A DNA stretch of 64,000 bases, taken from the NCBI RefSeq assembly GCF_003259675.1, contig NZ_PZJG01000001.1:186001-250000 (forward strand), read 5' to 3'. The position numbers were made by a program, and so were the translations under genes. The notes under the pieces are model-generated. The model saw only the letters and a list, made by a program, of their open reading frames with translations. It was not told the origin of the DNA and ran no database searches. Origin of the DNA: Macrococcoides bohemicum (GTDB lineage: Bacteria; Bacillota; Bacilli; Staphylococcales; Staphylococcaceae). Shown one piece after another: positions 49,234 through 57,876 of the stretch (its first letter is position 1; each line of letters opens with the position of its first letter).

Positions 49234-50243
49234 GAAAGGTCATTTTTATAGGAGCTGGACCAGGTGATCCTGGTCTTGTTTCTTATAAAGCTATCAGAAG
49301 AATTAAGACTGCAGATGTCATTATATATGATCGACTAGTCAATCCGATAATTTTACAGCTTTCTAAACCTGATTGCGAACTTATTTATGTTGGAAAAAAT
49401 CCAGATGTTAAATATAAAGCACAGAATGAAATTAATCGTATCATTAATGAGAAAGCAGCATTAGGATCAACAGTAGTGCGTCTTAAAGGTGGAGATCCTG
49501 GTATATTTGGCCGACTTTCTGAAGAAGTAGATAGTTTAGAAAAGAAATATAAATATGAAGTTATTCCTGGTATAACAAGTGCCAGTGCAGCTGCACTCTA
49601 TTCAGGATTTCCATTAACTGATCGCGCGCATGCGCCACATGTTACTTTCTCAACAGGTCATCTGCAAAAAGATAGTATGCGTGAAATTGATTTTCAGGCA
49701 CTGGCTAAAGGTGGGACACTAGCGCTTTATATGGGGATGAAAGCTTTACCTGAAATTGTCTCTGTCCTTTCAAAAGATATGGATGCACATTTAAAGGTAG
49801 CTGTTATCGGAAATGCAAGTTATGGTTATCAAAAGACGGTGATAGGAGATTTATCTACAATAAACGATCTTGTTATAGAACATAAAGTTACACATCCGGC
49901 AATGATCATTATCGGTGATGTAGTAAATGTACGTGACGATTTATCATGGTTTGAACAATTACCTGAGTTCGGATTAAGAAAACTATTCGTTTCACAAAAC
50001 GATATCGACAAAGAAGAAATACTGGACATGTATGACCAAGGTGGATTTTATTATGCAATCGACCAGTTAAGCGATGATCGTATACAAAGTAAGTATTTCA
50101 ATATCCATTCTGAAATATTATCGTTTCATAGTTTTGATGAAGTCATAACAGACTCACTCGAGTCAATAAGTTTACTGGAAAATAGATACAATATAAAAAT
50201 CAATCCGTCAAAGGTTAAATTAAGTGAAAGCTTGAACGATTAG
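49221..50243 (+). CDS. sumT: Uroporphyrinogen-III C-methyltransferase with C-terminal extension
   Basis: The first step from uroporphyrinogen III to siroheme. The 340-residue protein has the SUMT domain (about 1-240) with FIGAGPGDPGLVSYKAIR, YDRLV, VVRLKGGDPGIFGRLSEE and PGITSASAAALYSGFPLTDR. The remaining ~95 residues are not SUMT; they may be a reduced HemD-like part, as in some staphylococcal NirE proteins. Last gene of the operon, with its stop inside the terminator stem. Confidence 0.9.
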   Translation: MDRLGKVIFIGAGPGDPGLVSYKAIRRIKTADVIIYDRLVNPIILQLSKPDCELIYVGKNPDVKYKAQNEINRIINEKAALGSTVVRLKGGDPGIFGRLSEEVDSLEKKYKYEVIPGITSASAAALYSGFPLTDRAHAPHVTFSTGHLQKDSMREIDFQALAKGGTLALYMGMKALPEIVSVLSKDMDAHLKVAVIGNASYGYQKTVIGDLSTINDLVIEHKVTHPAMIIIGDVVNVRDDLSWFEQLPEFGLRKLFVSQNDIDKEEILDMYDQGGFYYAIDQLSDDRIQSKYFNIHSEILSFHSFDEVITDSLESISLLENRYNIKINPSKVKLSESLND

Positions 50244-50256
50244 TTCAAGCTTTTTT
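50227..50256 (+). terminator. Terminator of the siroheme-nitrite operon
   Basis: An 11-bp perfect stem (50227-50237 with 50243-50253), a 5-nt loop and a T-run. The stop codon of sumT (50241-50243) is within the loop and stem edge. Confidence 0.9.
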
Positions 50257-50274
50257 AAATCAAGGAGTTATCTA

Positions 50275-51639
50275 ATGACAATCAATGTAGAGAAGTTTAT
50301 AGAGATATTACCGAACTTAAACAACACAGAAAATGTATATTTAAGTCTTTTAGCTGAACGTGGCTTAAACATTAATCGAGATAGTATTCAAACAGAAGTC
50401 GTTTTACCAAACCTGGTCGAAGCAGACATCATTCCTGCTACAAATGGTGCGATGTTCTTTATGCCGATTGAAATGATCAATATCTACAATCAACATGAAT
50501 TAAATAGTGAATTTCCTGAAATAAAACCACCCTCTGAAGAAGAAATCGAAAATGAAAGCGCAGCGTTTGAAACGAACATTGCGCAATATAATGAACAGAT
50601 GAAGATGGAAGAAGAAATCGATACAATGATTCAAACGCATGGAAACAAACCTTTAAGAGAACATTTAAATCATTTTGCGTTTGAAGATTTAAAAGCAATC
50701 GCCATGTTTTATCAATTGGATATTAAAGATGACAAGCAAACCCAAATTAATATCATTAATGAATTATTTTTCAAAGATTTCACGATGCTAGAAAAAATGC
50801 TGAAATATATGGATTACGAGCTGCTGTTAAATATCGAGAATGCACTACAATTTGACTATGATAATTTTACATATATGAAAGGTGCAACTAGAGAAATTTT
50901 TCTATATGCACCTACATTTAAAGAAATATTATTTTTACCGATTGATGTCGCAAAGCATATAAAAGCATTTAAAAAACATAAGGGTTACTTAAATCAAGAA
51001 ATCGAAAAAATAAAGTTTTATCGAGGAATCTTTAATATTTATGGTTTTGTACGTATTGATATAATGCAGCAAGCCTATCAAAAACTTTATCAGGAAGTAT
51101 TAACAAGAGATACAATAGTAAAAGACATTCAAACTTTCTTTCCTAATCTTGTTCCGAATATCAAGGGAAACTGGATTAAGCATGAATTGTATTCACATCA
51201 GCAATTAAATTTAGATGAAATGTTCAGTAATATGGAATACTATATACCGCAATCAAAAGAAGCGGTATATAAATATATATTAAACGCATATGTTGAACCA
51301 AGTAATAATACACGTGAACTGAAAATAGAATTAAAACGCAATATGAAAGGTAAAGTAATTTTCAATCAACAAATTGAAGCACTTTTTTCAGAGATTATTG
51401 AGACATTTCGTGTGACTGATAGTTTTGAAACTGCATTTGAATTTATAGCTGATCTCGGCGCGAAGAATATGATCAGTATTGTACCGACTGAAAAGTTAAC
51501 GAAGCTGTTGAAAGAAGTATACACTGAAGTAAGATTATGGCGTTTGGGTGGTAAGAAAGTAAGTGAAATGCCAGAGTTTAAACGTAGTAAAATACAGGTT
51601 GTTCAGAAGAAAAGTAAGAAGAAAAAGAAGAGGAAATAG
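50275..51639 (+). CDS. Uncharacterised 454-residue cytosolic protein
   Basis: I do not recognise the family. The protein is soluble and helix-rich with no signal peptide or membrane segment. Residues ~75-120 are acidic and low in complexity (EIKPPSEEEIENESAAFE). A region near 122-145 (LREHLNHFAFEDLKAIAMFYQL) looks like a SAP- or Rho-N-like helix-turn-helix. The last ~15 residues are almost all lysine and arginine (KKSKKKKKRK), which suggests nucleic acid or ribosome contact. The start is ATG 50275 with AAGGAG. It stands between the nitrite operon and a MOSC gene. Confidence 0.8.
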   Translation: MTINVEKFIEILPNLNNTENVYLSLLAERGLNINRDSIQTEVVLPNLVEADIIPATNGAMFFMPIEMINIYNQHELNSEFPEIKPPSEEEIENESAAFETNIAQYNEQMKMEEEIDTMIQTHGNKPLREHLNHFAFEDLKAIAMFYQLDIKDDKQTQINIINELFFKDFTMLEKMLKYMDYELLLNIENALQFDYDNFTYMKGATREIFLYAPTFKEILFLPIDVAKHIKAFKKHKGYLNQEIEKIKFYRGIFNIYGFVRIDIMQQAYQKLYQEVLTRDTIVKDIQTFFPNLVPNIKGNWIKHELYSHQQLNLDEMFSNMEYYIPQSKEAVYKYILNAYVEPSNNTRELKIELKRNMKGKVIFNQQIEALFSEIIETFRVTDSFETAFEFIADLGAKNMISIVPTEKLTKLLKEVYTEVRLWRLGGKKVSEMPEFKRSKIQVVQKKSKKKKKRK

Positions 51640-51656
51640 GAATTTTATGAAATAAA

Positions 51657-51679
51657 AGCTGCTCAATTGAGTGGCTGTT
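51657..51679 (+). terminator. Weak hairpin after the 454-residue protein gene
   Basis: The inverted repeat 51657-51666 with 51667-51676 (two G-T pairs, AATT loop) is followed by a short T-run. Confidence 0.45.
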
Positions 51680-51742
51680 TATTATTTACTTATGTATTTG
51701 ATAATAATACACTTGAAGTAATACAAAATTAGAGGTGAGCGT

Positions 51743-52375
51743 ATGCATTATGAATTAAAAAGAATTTGTATCGGTGGTATAGAAAAGATTGATGTAAACG
51801 GTAAAGATAAGAAAACTGCTTATTATAAATATCCTATCGAAAATGCAGTACAACTCACTGTTACGGGGTTTGTCGGAGATCAACATGTTTATAAAGGTCA
51901 TGGTGGTGTAAATAAAGCGGTCTGTTTATATGATTATAAGGATTATGATTTATGGTCAGATTACATGGATATAGATACAGAATTTAGTTTGTTCGGTGAG
52001 AATATTACGACTGTTGGACTAGATAAAGATACGATTTGTATTGGCGATACGTTTAAACTTGGAGAGGCATTTATTCAAGTGACTGAAGGACGTGGACCAT
52101 GTAATACGATTGCACAGGTTCACAATGTACCGAATATTGTAAAGATGATGGCTGCAAGTCGAGCAACAGGGTGTTACTTTAGAGTACTTGTTGAAGGCGT
52201 AGTTGCACCAAATAGCAGGTTAGAACTTATGAAGAAAGATGAAACTAGATTGACGTTACATGAGTTTAATGAATTAGTATACGGTGATAAGAAGAACAAA
52301 GCTTTGATTGAAAAAGCATTAAAAGTTGATGCTTTACCTGCTGAACATAAAGAAAAGTTTGCGAAACGTTTATAA
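51743..52375 (+). CDS. MOSC domain protein (YiiM-like)
   Basis: A 210-residue single MOSC domain protein with a helical C-terminal tail. VTGFVGDQHVYKGHGGVNKAVCLY matches the MOSC N-region, FGENITTVGLDKDTICIGD the middle, and the conserved cysteine is in VTEGRGPCNTIAQ near residue 120. MOSC proteins handle molybdenum cofactor sulfur or reduce N-hydroxylated compounds (YiiM). Nearby genes do not define the role. Confidence 0.88.
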   Translation: MHYELKRICIGGIEKIDVNGKDKKTAYYKYPIENAVQLTVTGFVGDQHVYKGHGGVNKAVCLYDYKDYDLWSDYMDIDTEFSLFGENITTVGLDKDTICIGDTFKLGEAFIQVTEGRGPCNTIAQVHNVPNIVKMMAASRATGCYFRVLVEGVVAPNSRLELMKKDETRLTLHEFNELVYGDKKNKALIEKALKVDALPAEHKEKFAKRL

Positions 52376-52449
52376 TAAATGATTACCTCTTCAATAATAT
52401 AGAATATTCTGATAAATTAAAAGTATAATACTTATTGAGGAGGTAAACG

Positions 52450-53655
52450 ATGAAGACACTTTTTGCAGCAGACGATGTCATGATGTTATGGGCAATCATT
52501 GTAATATTCAGTAGTCTAAGTATTTATCTTGAATTAAAATACAAATGGGCTGCCAAAATTTCAGGGGCTATTATCGCCTTAATCTTTGCACTGTTACTTT
52601 CAAACTTTAAAGTGATACCTACAGAGTCCGTTGTCTATGATCAAGTATGGGGGTTCATTATTCCGTTAGCTTTACCGTTATTATTATTTCAAATTGATAT
52701 TAAAGCAATTTGGAAAGAAAGCGGTCGATTACTGGGTATTTTTTTATTAAGTTCTGTAGGAACGGTAGCTGGAACTTTTGCTGCATTCTTTTTATTAAAA
52801 GAACATATCCCTTATCTCGATAAACTGAGTGCGATGATGAGTGCGAGCTATATTGGTGGGGGCGTGAATTTTGCTGCGATGGCATTAAAGTTTAATCCAC
52901 CTAAAGATGTAATTTCAGCTGCAGTAGTTGCAGATAACTTAATGACAGCGCTATTTATTTTGACATTAATGGCGATTCCTACAATACGATTCTTTAGAAA
53001 TAAATTTAATACGCCGCACATTGATGAAGTAGAAGGAACTCAAATTGCAGGGCGGGATGATTATTTCAGTCGTAAAGAAATTTCGTTACTCGATATTGCG
53101 TTAAATTTTGGTGCAGCATTCTTTATTGTGGCTGTATCATTTAAACTGTCAGCATTTATGACTGCTATTTTGCCGAAAGCTGATGGCAATATTTTATATG
53201 AAATGTTTACAAGTCTTGTAACAGATAAATATTTAATCTTAACGACGTTTACTTTTGTTTTGCTATTACTATTCCCTAAATTCTTCAAACAGTTAAATGG
53301 TAGTAATGAATTTGGAACATTTCTCATTTATCTCTTCTTCTTCGTATTAGGAATTCCAGCTTCAATACCTTTAATTATCCAGACAGCACCATTGCTGTTA
53401 TTATTTGTATTTATTATTGCGATGATGAATCTTGTTATAAGTTTAGTTGCCGGTAAATTCATTGGATCAGACTTAGAGGAAATATTACTAGCAAGTAATG
53501 CTAATATAGGTGGGCCGACAACTGCAGCAGCGTTAGCTATTGCTAAAGGGTGGCATAAATTAATCGGACCGATACTCGTTGTAGGTACACTAGGTTATAT
53601 TATAGGTAATTATTTAGGAACAGCGATTGGTATATTTTTAGGACAATATATGTAA
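52450..53655 (+). CDS. DUF819 family membrane protein
   Basis: A 401-residue protein with about 11 hydrophobic segments. YIGGGVNFAAMALKF near residue 137 and NANIGGPTTAAALAIAKGW near 350 form the two glycine-containing repeats typical of DUF819 (YjcL-like) proteins. Its placement among sodium-linked carrier folds suggests a transporter; no substrate is known. The start is ATG 52450 after GAGGAGG. Confidence 0.86.
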   Translation: MKTLFAADDVMMLWAIIVIFSSLSIYLELKYKWAAKISGAIIALIFALLLSNFKVIPTESVVYDQVWGFIIPLALPLLLFQIDIKAIWKESGRLLGIFLLSSVGTVAGTFAAFFLLKEHIPYLDKLSAMMSASYIGGGVNFAAMALKFNPPKDVISAAVVADNLMTALFILTLMAIPTIRFFRNKFNTPHIDEVEGTQIAGRDDYFSRKEISLLDIALNFGAAFFIVAVSFKLSAFMTAILPKADGNILYEMFTSLVTDKYLILTTFTFVLLLLFPKFFKQLNGSNEFGTFLIYLFFFVLGIPASIPLIIQTAPLLLLFVFIIAMMNLVISLVAGKFIGSDLEEILLASNANIGGPTTAAALAIAKGWHKLIGPILVVGTLGYIIGNYLGTAIGIFLGQYM

Positions 53656-53710
53656 TAATATCCTATAATGACATAAAATATAAGTTTACGGTGGAATAGG
53701 AGATGTATTT

Positions 53711-54778
53711 ATGGATAAGCAACTAGCACTACTCAAACAAATGACCGACTGTAATGCACCGGCTGGATTTGAACTGCCGATGACACAATTAATGCAGCAA
53801 TTATTTGAAACGATTAATGTTGAAACGGTACGTGATAACACTGGCAGTATATTTGGTGTTCGTAAAGCGAACAGTAAACACGCTATCATGTTATTAGGTC
53901 ATCTGGATGAAATCGGCTTTATGGTTACTGAGATCACTGAACGAGGCTTTATAAAATTTACAAGTCTCGGATACTGGTCACCGATAGTGATGACAAGTCA
54001 GAAAGTGACGATTCACACGAAAGATAGAGATATAAGAGGGGTAATCGGAGGGAAGCCGCCACACGTGTTAAGTACTGAAGAGAGAACTAAAGTAAATCTA
54101 GAAAACATGTTTATAGATATCGGGACAGCTTCAAAAGAAGAAACAATAGCAGCGGGGATTAAAGTTGGAGATTGTGTAACACCATATACTGAATTTGAAG
54201 TGATGGAAAACCCAAATTATTTGTTAGCAAAAGCATTTGATAATCGCTTTGGATGTGCACTTGCCTACGAAGTTGTTAAAAATGTTACATCACCAAAGAT
54301 TAATTTGTATTCCGGGGCCGTAACACAAGAAGAAACGTTGTCTCGAGGTGCAAAGACTGCAGCAAACTTAGTAAAGCCAAGCCTCGCGATTGCAATGGAT
54401 GTATGTTTCTGTTCATTAACGCCTGGTATGGAGGATGCAGGTAATGCGAAGATGGGTGACGGACCAGTTATTATACTAGCCGATGCATGGAATATCGCGC
54501 ATGTTGCATTGAAACAATATATTATTGATGTCGCAAAAGAACACAATATTGCAATACAGTTCGATCACTTGACAGGTGGATACACAGATGCAGGTCACGT
54601 CGCACAAAGTAACACAGGCGTCCCAGCTGTAACAATCGCTGTACCAACACGTTATATTCATAGTAATGTGTCTATGATGAACCGAGAAGATTATACCAGT
54701 GCAGTGAAATTGATGACAGCTGTTGTTGAAGGACTGGATGATGCATTAGTGGATAAGATTATAGGGCAAACATACTAA
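53711..54778 (+). CDS. M42 family aminopeptidase
   Basis: A 355-residue tetrahedral-type metallo-aminopeptidase. Metal ligands are in GHLDEIGFMV (His, first Asp), AFDNRFGCALAYE (bridging Asp), TQEETLSRGAK (catalytic and ligand Glu), AMDVCFC (Asp) and PTRYIHSNVSMM (His). The family includes glutamyl aminopeptidase and FrvX; exact specificity is not readable. The ribosome binding site is GGAG with a 9-10 nt spacer. Confidence 0.9.
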   Translation: MDKQLALLKQMTDCNAPAGFELPMTQLMQQLFETINVETVRDNTGSIFGVRKANSKHAIMLLGHLDEIGFMVTEITERGFIKFTSLGYWSPIVMTSQKVTIHTKDRDIRGVIGGKPPHVLSTEERTKVNLENMFIDIGTASKEETIAAGIKVGDCVTPYTEFEVMENPNYLLAKAFDNRFGCALAYEVVKNVTSPKINLYSGAVTQEETLSRGAKTAANLVKPSLAIAMDVCFCSLTPGMEDAGNAKMGDGPVIILADAWNIAHVALKQYIIDVAKEHNIAIQFDHLTGGYTDAGHVAQSNTGVPAVTIAVPTRYIHSNVSMMNREDYTSAVKLMTAVVEGLDDALVDKIIGQTY

Positions 54779-54837
54779 TACTGTATAAATTTGGTTGTTT
54801 TATGATAAGATGATAAAAAACAACTAAGGTGGTAATT

Positions 54838-55041
54838 ATGAAAGCATTTACTAAAGGTCTAATAGTAATTATCATGCTATCATTAATAATGATAATATCT
54901 TTAGTAGCAACTAAAAGATATTTTAATCAGCAGGAAATTGACGCACTTGTTGAAGGCGCAGAAGCACGCGGCGTTGATTATGAGGTAATCATTACAAACG
55001 AGCTCACAAAAGCCTATAAATTTGAAGCGAAATCATCGTAA
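54838..55041 (+). CDS. Small single-pass membrane protein, 67 residues
   Basis: Residues 7-27 form one hydrophobic helix, preceded by two lysines, then a polar domain with NQQEIDALVEGAEARG. It could be N-in membrane-anchored with an external C-terminus. No family is recognised. ATG 54838 follows AAGGTGG. A terminator overlaps the stop codon. Confidence 0.7.
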   Translation: MKAFTKGLIVIIMLSLIMIISLVATKRYFNQQEIDALVEGAEARGVDYEVIITNELTKAYKFEAKSS

Positions 55042-55069
55042 TACCTACTGAGAAGTGGGTATTTTTTTT
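55040..55069 (+). terminator. Terminator after the 67-residue membrane protein gene
   Basis: A 10-bp stem (55040-55049 with 55054-55063, one G-T pair), a GAGA loop and eight T. Confidence 0.85.
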
Positions 55070-55079
55070 GGAGGAGAGA

Positions 55080-55487
55080 ATGAGATTAAAGAAGTTAAGA
55101 GGAAAGAAAAGGTTATTTAACAGGATAGCGCAAACTAATATCGATGATGAGCAAATGAAGATATTAAACTATATTAATATTTATATACCTCAGTTTGTAT
55201 TTGTATTTGATATGTATCATAATGATAAAGTACTTTATTCTTTTTATAAGACAATGATAATTAAAGCACAGAAAGATTTCTCGGAATATAAGAACGTATT
55301 ATATATTAATGAGACGTATCCAATGAATTCACAATTAATAATACAGGTTGAGGATTATTATAAGGTTGATGGAAAAGAAGAAGCTGTAGATAAAAAAAGA
55401 TACATTCTCGCCTTGGAAAAAAACTTTAATATAAAATTTATTGGTTACAAAATAGAAGATGAAATCATTATGATTGCTAGAATTTAA
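55080..55487 (+). CDS. Hypothetical protein, 135 residues
   Basis: No recognised family. A basic N-terminus (MRLKKLRGKKRLFNR) leads to a mixed alpha/beta body with no membrane segment. It starts at ATG 55080 with GGAGGAGA; the TTG at 55068 lies before that site. The nucleotidyltransferase gene begins 14 nt after its stop, so the two are probably one transcript. AT-rich codon use, like its downstream neighbours, suggests accessory DNA. Confidence 0.65.
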   Translation: MRLKKLRGKKRLFNRIAQTNIDDEQMKILNYINIYIPQFVFVFDMYHNDKVLYSFYKTMIIKAQKDFSEYKNVLYINETYPMNSQLIIQVEDYYKVDGKEEAVDKKRYILALEKNFNIKFIGYKIEDEIIMIARI

Positions 55488-55501
55488 GAGAGGCGTTGTG
55501 A

Positions 55502-56077
55502 ATGAGATCTGACCTTAATAATTGGCAGCTACTTAGTATAGAATCTTTAAAGCAAATAATGCATGATGCAGACTATGATTGGTATTTGGCTGGTGGGATT
55601 GCACTGGATGAATTTCTAGGTAGGAGAACAAGAGATCATGAAGATATGGATATATTGGTGAACTTTAAATATTTAGAACGTATTTTAGATTATTTTAAGA
55701 ATTATAAGGTTTATACTGCGAGAAATGGATCTTTAAGTTTATATGCACTAAATAATATTAAATCAACTGACAGTCTGTGGATTGCAAATGATGATAAAGA
55801 ATCATTTATTATTGAAATTTTATTTTTTGAAGAAGAAGCGGGACATTGGATCTATAAAAGAAACGATGCTGTTAGGAAAAAAATTGAAGATATATATTTT
55901 GTTAAGAATGATATGAAAATAATACAACCTGAAATTCAATTGTTGTATAAGATGAATAGCAGTAATGTTAGAGAAAAAGATTTAGATGATTATCATAATA
56001 TATATCCAGTGCTTGAGGAAAGACAGAAAGAGTGGTTGGATCAATATGTAAAATTAAAAAGTGACTATCTTTTATAA
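55502..56077 (+). CDS. Nucleotidyltransferase (aminoglycoside-2''-adenylyltransferase-like fold)
   Basis: A 191-residue protein with WYLAGGIALDEFLGRRTRDHEDMDILV (about 27-53): the GG signature and D-x-D metal pair of polymerase-beta-like nucleotidyltransferases such as LinB or ANT(2''). A further acidic residue lies in FIIEILFF near 107. This does not prove antibiotic resistance; the substrate is unknown. The ATG at 55502 has AGAGGCG upstream. It pairs with the preceding hypothetical gene. Confidence 0.78.
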   Translation: MRSDLNNWQLLSIESLKQIMHDADYDWYLAGGIALDEFLGRRTRDHEDMDILVNFKYLERILDYFKNYKVYTARNGSLSLYALNNIKSTDSLWIANDDKESFIIEILFFEEEAGHWIYKRNDAVRKKIEDIYFVKNDMKIIQPEIQLLYKMNSSNVREKDLDDYHNIYPVLEERQKEWLDQYVKLKSDYLL

Positions 56078-56096
56078 TAAGATAGTTGACTTTTTT
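56064..56096 (+). promoter_or_regulatory. First PadR-type operator, also hairpin terminator of the nucleotidyltransferase gene
   Basis: ACTATCTT-N7-AAGATAGT (56064-56086) is followed by GAC and six T, so it can terminate transcription as RNA. The TTGACT at 56086-56091 on its right edge may be the -35 of padR. The same motif recurs 42 bp downstream. Confidence 0.6.
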
Positions 56097-56104
56097 ATTT
56101 TCTG

Positions 56105-56129
56105 AACTATCTTATATTATAAGATAGTT
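56105..56129 (+). promoter_or_regulatory. Second PadR-type operator over the padR promoter
   Basis: A perfect 25-bp palindrome with 12-bp arms (56105-56116 and 56118-56129) around one T. It contains ACTATCTT-N7-AAGATAGT and a TATATT/TATTAT -10-like core, and ends 13 bp before the ribosome binding site of the PadR gene. Confidence 0.7.
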
Positions 56130-56151
56130 ATCTGAAGCAAGGAGGTTTCAA

Positions 56152-56490
56152 ATGTCTGTACATAATCAAATGATGAAAGGGTTATTAGATGGAGCAATTC
56201 TTGGTTTGATTTCTCAAGGTGAAACATATGGGTATGAGATATTAGAAAAATTAAAAGAAAACGAATTTCCCGAAATTAGTGATGGTAGTATTTATCCGGT
56301 ATTACTCAGATTAGATAAAAAAGGGTATGTCAGTACGCGAATGATTAAATCAGATACCGGGGGTCCAAAGAGAAAATATTATTCGATTACAAAAGAAGGT
56401 TTGGAAGAATTAAAAGTGTTTAAAGAAAAGTGGGATTTATTGAATACAGGCATAAATAATTTGATGAGGAGTGTTGATGATGTTAAGTAA
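56152..56490 (+). CDS. PadR family transcriptional regulator
   Basis: A 112-residue PadR-s protein. The winged helix reads LLDGAILGLISQGETYGYEILEKLKE, EISDGSIYPVLLRLDKKGYVSTR and PKRKYYSITKEGLEEL, followed by a dimerising C-terminal helix. The start is ATG 56152 after AAGGAGG. The stop overlaps the next gene's start region, typical of PadR/HAAS pairs. Two palindromes upstream are likely its operators. Confidence 0.92.
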   Translation: MSVHNQMMKGLLDGAILGLISQGETYGYEILEKLKENEFPEISDGSIYPVLLRLDKKGYVSTRMIKSDTGGPKRKYYSITKEGLEELKVFKEKWDLLNTGINNLMRSVDDVK

Positions 56491-57256
56491 TGAAGCAGAA
56501 CATTTTTTATTACAATTAAGATTAGAGTTGGTATCGAAAGGTAAGAAAGACGAAGATATTGATGCGATTGAAGCAGAATTACGTGATCATTTGTACGAAG
56601 CAGAATTACGTGGTGAAAGTGTAGAAAGCGTAACAGGTGGATCAGTAAAGGACTATATTAAATCTATTTCGAATGAATTACCATTTGATAAGGGGATATT
56701 TAGTTTTATATTTTTGATGCTAATCTCAATTTTAGCTTTATTAGCGATACCTCGATTAATATCTGGAGATTTGGATTTAAGTGTGAATAGATTGATTTTT
56801 TATGCAATTATTATATTTATATTAGCACCATTAGAATTATGGATTTTAAAATCAATTTTAGTGAGACATGGAGACTCTAAAACTACTTATATTTATGGTT
56901 TTATATTGTCTATTTTAATAATTACTGTAATGGCAATAGGCGAACTATTATTATCAAGGTTTCCAAGTAAGTCTTTGACAAGTATTGATGATAAATATAG
57001 TTTGATAATTGGACTAATTCTTTCTTTAATCTTTATTGTCGTTTGTTTAGTATTAAAAAGTTGGTTTTTTATTGCAGTATTAATTTATATCATTATGCCT
57101 GAATTAATTCCTAAATTTTTCACAAGTGGAAACCCGAAGAAAGAAGATTATATTAATGCTTCACTCATAACATATACTGTTATGAATGTACTTTTTGGAA
57201 CAATAGCATTCATTTATTTTAAAAGAGATATGAAAAAAGACAAGGTGAAAGGATGA
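56477..57256 (+). CDS. HAAS-domain membrane protein partnered with PadR
   Basis: A 259-residue protein. The N-terminal ~70 residues are soluble and match the HAAS/DUF1700 type (EAEHFLLQLRLELVSKG, DAIEAELRDHLYEAEL). About six hydrophobic segments follow (roughly 70-245). Such genes usually follow PadR genes, as here. ATG 56477 and 56480 are both possible after GAGGAG (56466-56471). It overlaps the padR 3' end and, by ATGA, the tiny peptide gene downstream. Confidence 0.8.
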   Translation: MMLSNEAEHFLLQLRLELVSKGKKDEDIDAIEAELRDHLYEAELRGESVESVTGGSVKDYIKSISNELPFDKGIFSFIFLMLISILALLAIPRLISGDLDLSVNRLIFYAIIIFILAPLELWILKSILVRHGDSKTTYIYGFILSILIITVMAIGELLLSRFPSKSLTSIDDKYSLIIGLILSLIFIVVCLVLKSWFFIAVLIYIIMPELIPKFFTSGNPKKEDYINASLITYTVMNVLFGTIAFIYFKRDMKKDKVKG

Positions 57257-57348
57257 TTTCTATAATAGCGAATTTAATAGATTTTATTGGTAACTTGTTT
57301 ACAGCGCTTGTGTCTAGTGATGATAAAAGAAAAAATAATCAAGAATAA
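57253..57348 (+). CDS. 31-residue amphipathic peptide, PSM-like
   Basis: ATG at 57253 overlaps the TGA of the HAAS gene (ATGA), with AAGGTGA at 57242-57248, and the frame ends at TAA 57346-57348. The peptide begins MISIIANLIDFIGNLFTALV and ends in a charged tail (SSDDKRKNNQE). Polar residues at 3, 7, 10, 14, 17 and 21 give a narrow polar stripe on a helix; the rest of the helix is hydrophobic. There is no signal sequence or cleavage site. This resembles alpha-type phenol-soluble modulins or delta-haemolysin, by style and not by alignment. Confidence 0.65.
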   Translation: MISIIANLIDFIGNLFTALVSSDDKRKNNQE

Positions 57349-57374
57349 TTTATTAATGATAAGGGACTGATATC

Positions 57375-57836
57375 ATGAAAGGATTTATTCTAAATGAAGG
57401 TGGATTTGTTACATATCCTTTTGAAGTGTTTAAACATATTGAAGAATATGTGAAGTCTCTCAAATGGAAGATATATCCCCATGAGCATAATGGGGATTTT
57501 AACTATAATACTGTACCGTTTGATGATCCCGATAATCAATTTATAGATGGAGAAACGTTATATTTAATGTTGGAACAATATTCAGATGTGCAGTGGATAT
57601 GGGGGGTTTTATCAGGATTTCCTAATGAAGTTTCGTGGGAAGAAATTATTAAGGATTCAAAGGAATATGATATCACTGATGAACAACCTTATTATAATAG
57701 CGGATTTAAGCATATAGAGAATAAATCAGTATTTGAATTAATAGCGATGGATAGTTCAAGAACGATAATTTTAATAGATGATGAGAAAGTTCAAGATGAA
57801 TTGCTAGAACATTTTCCGAAATCTGAAAAATTATAA
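57375..57836 (+). CDS. Hypothetical protein, 153 residues (possibly DUF2691-like)
   Basis: An acidic soluble protein. The order of features (NDxxF-like FIDGETLYLMLEQY, then a short VLSGFPNEV and a C-terminal MDSSRTIILIDDEKV) reminds me of DUF2691 proteins of Bacilli, but I cannot confirm this. The start is ATG 57375 with AAGGGAC-like sequence upstream. It lies 26 nt after the small peptide gene. Confidence 0.65.
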   Translation: MKGFILNEGGFVTYPFEVFKHIEEYVKSLKWKIYPHEHNGDFNYNTVPFDDPDNQFIDGETLYLMLEQYSDVQWIWGVLSGFPNEVSWEEIIKDSKEYDITDEQPYYNSGFKHIENKSVFELIAMDSSRTIILIDDEKVQDELLEHFPKSEKL

Positions 57837-57876
57837 ATATGATTTTAAATGATGTTTTAAATGAGAGGATAGTTAA

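Noticed and set aside
55502-56077. Antibiotic resistance call for the nucleotidyltransferase
   Set aside because: Only the general fold motif is visible; similarity to LinB/ANT(2'') is not close enough to assign a drug.
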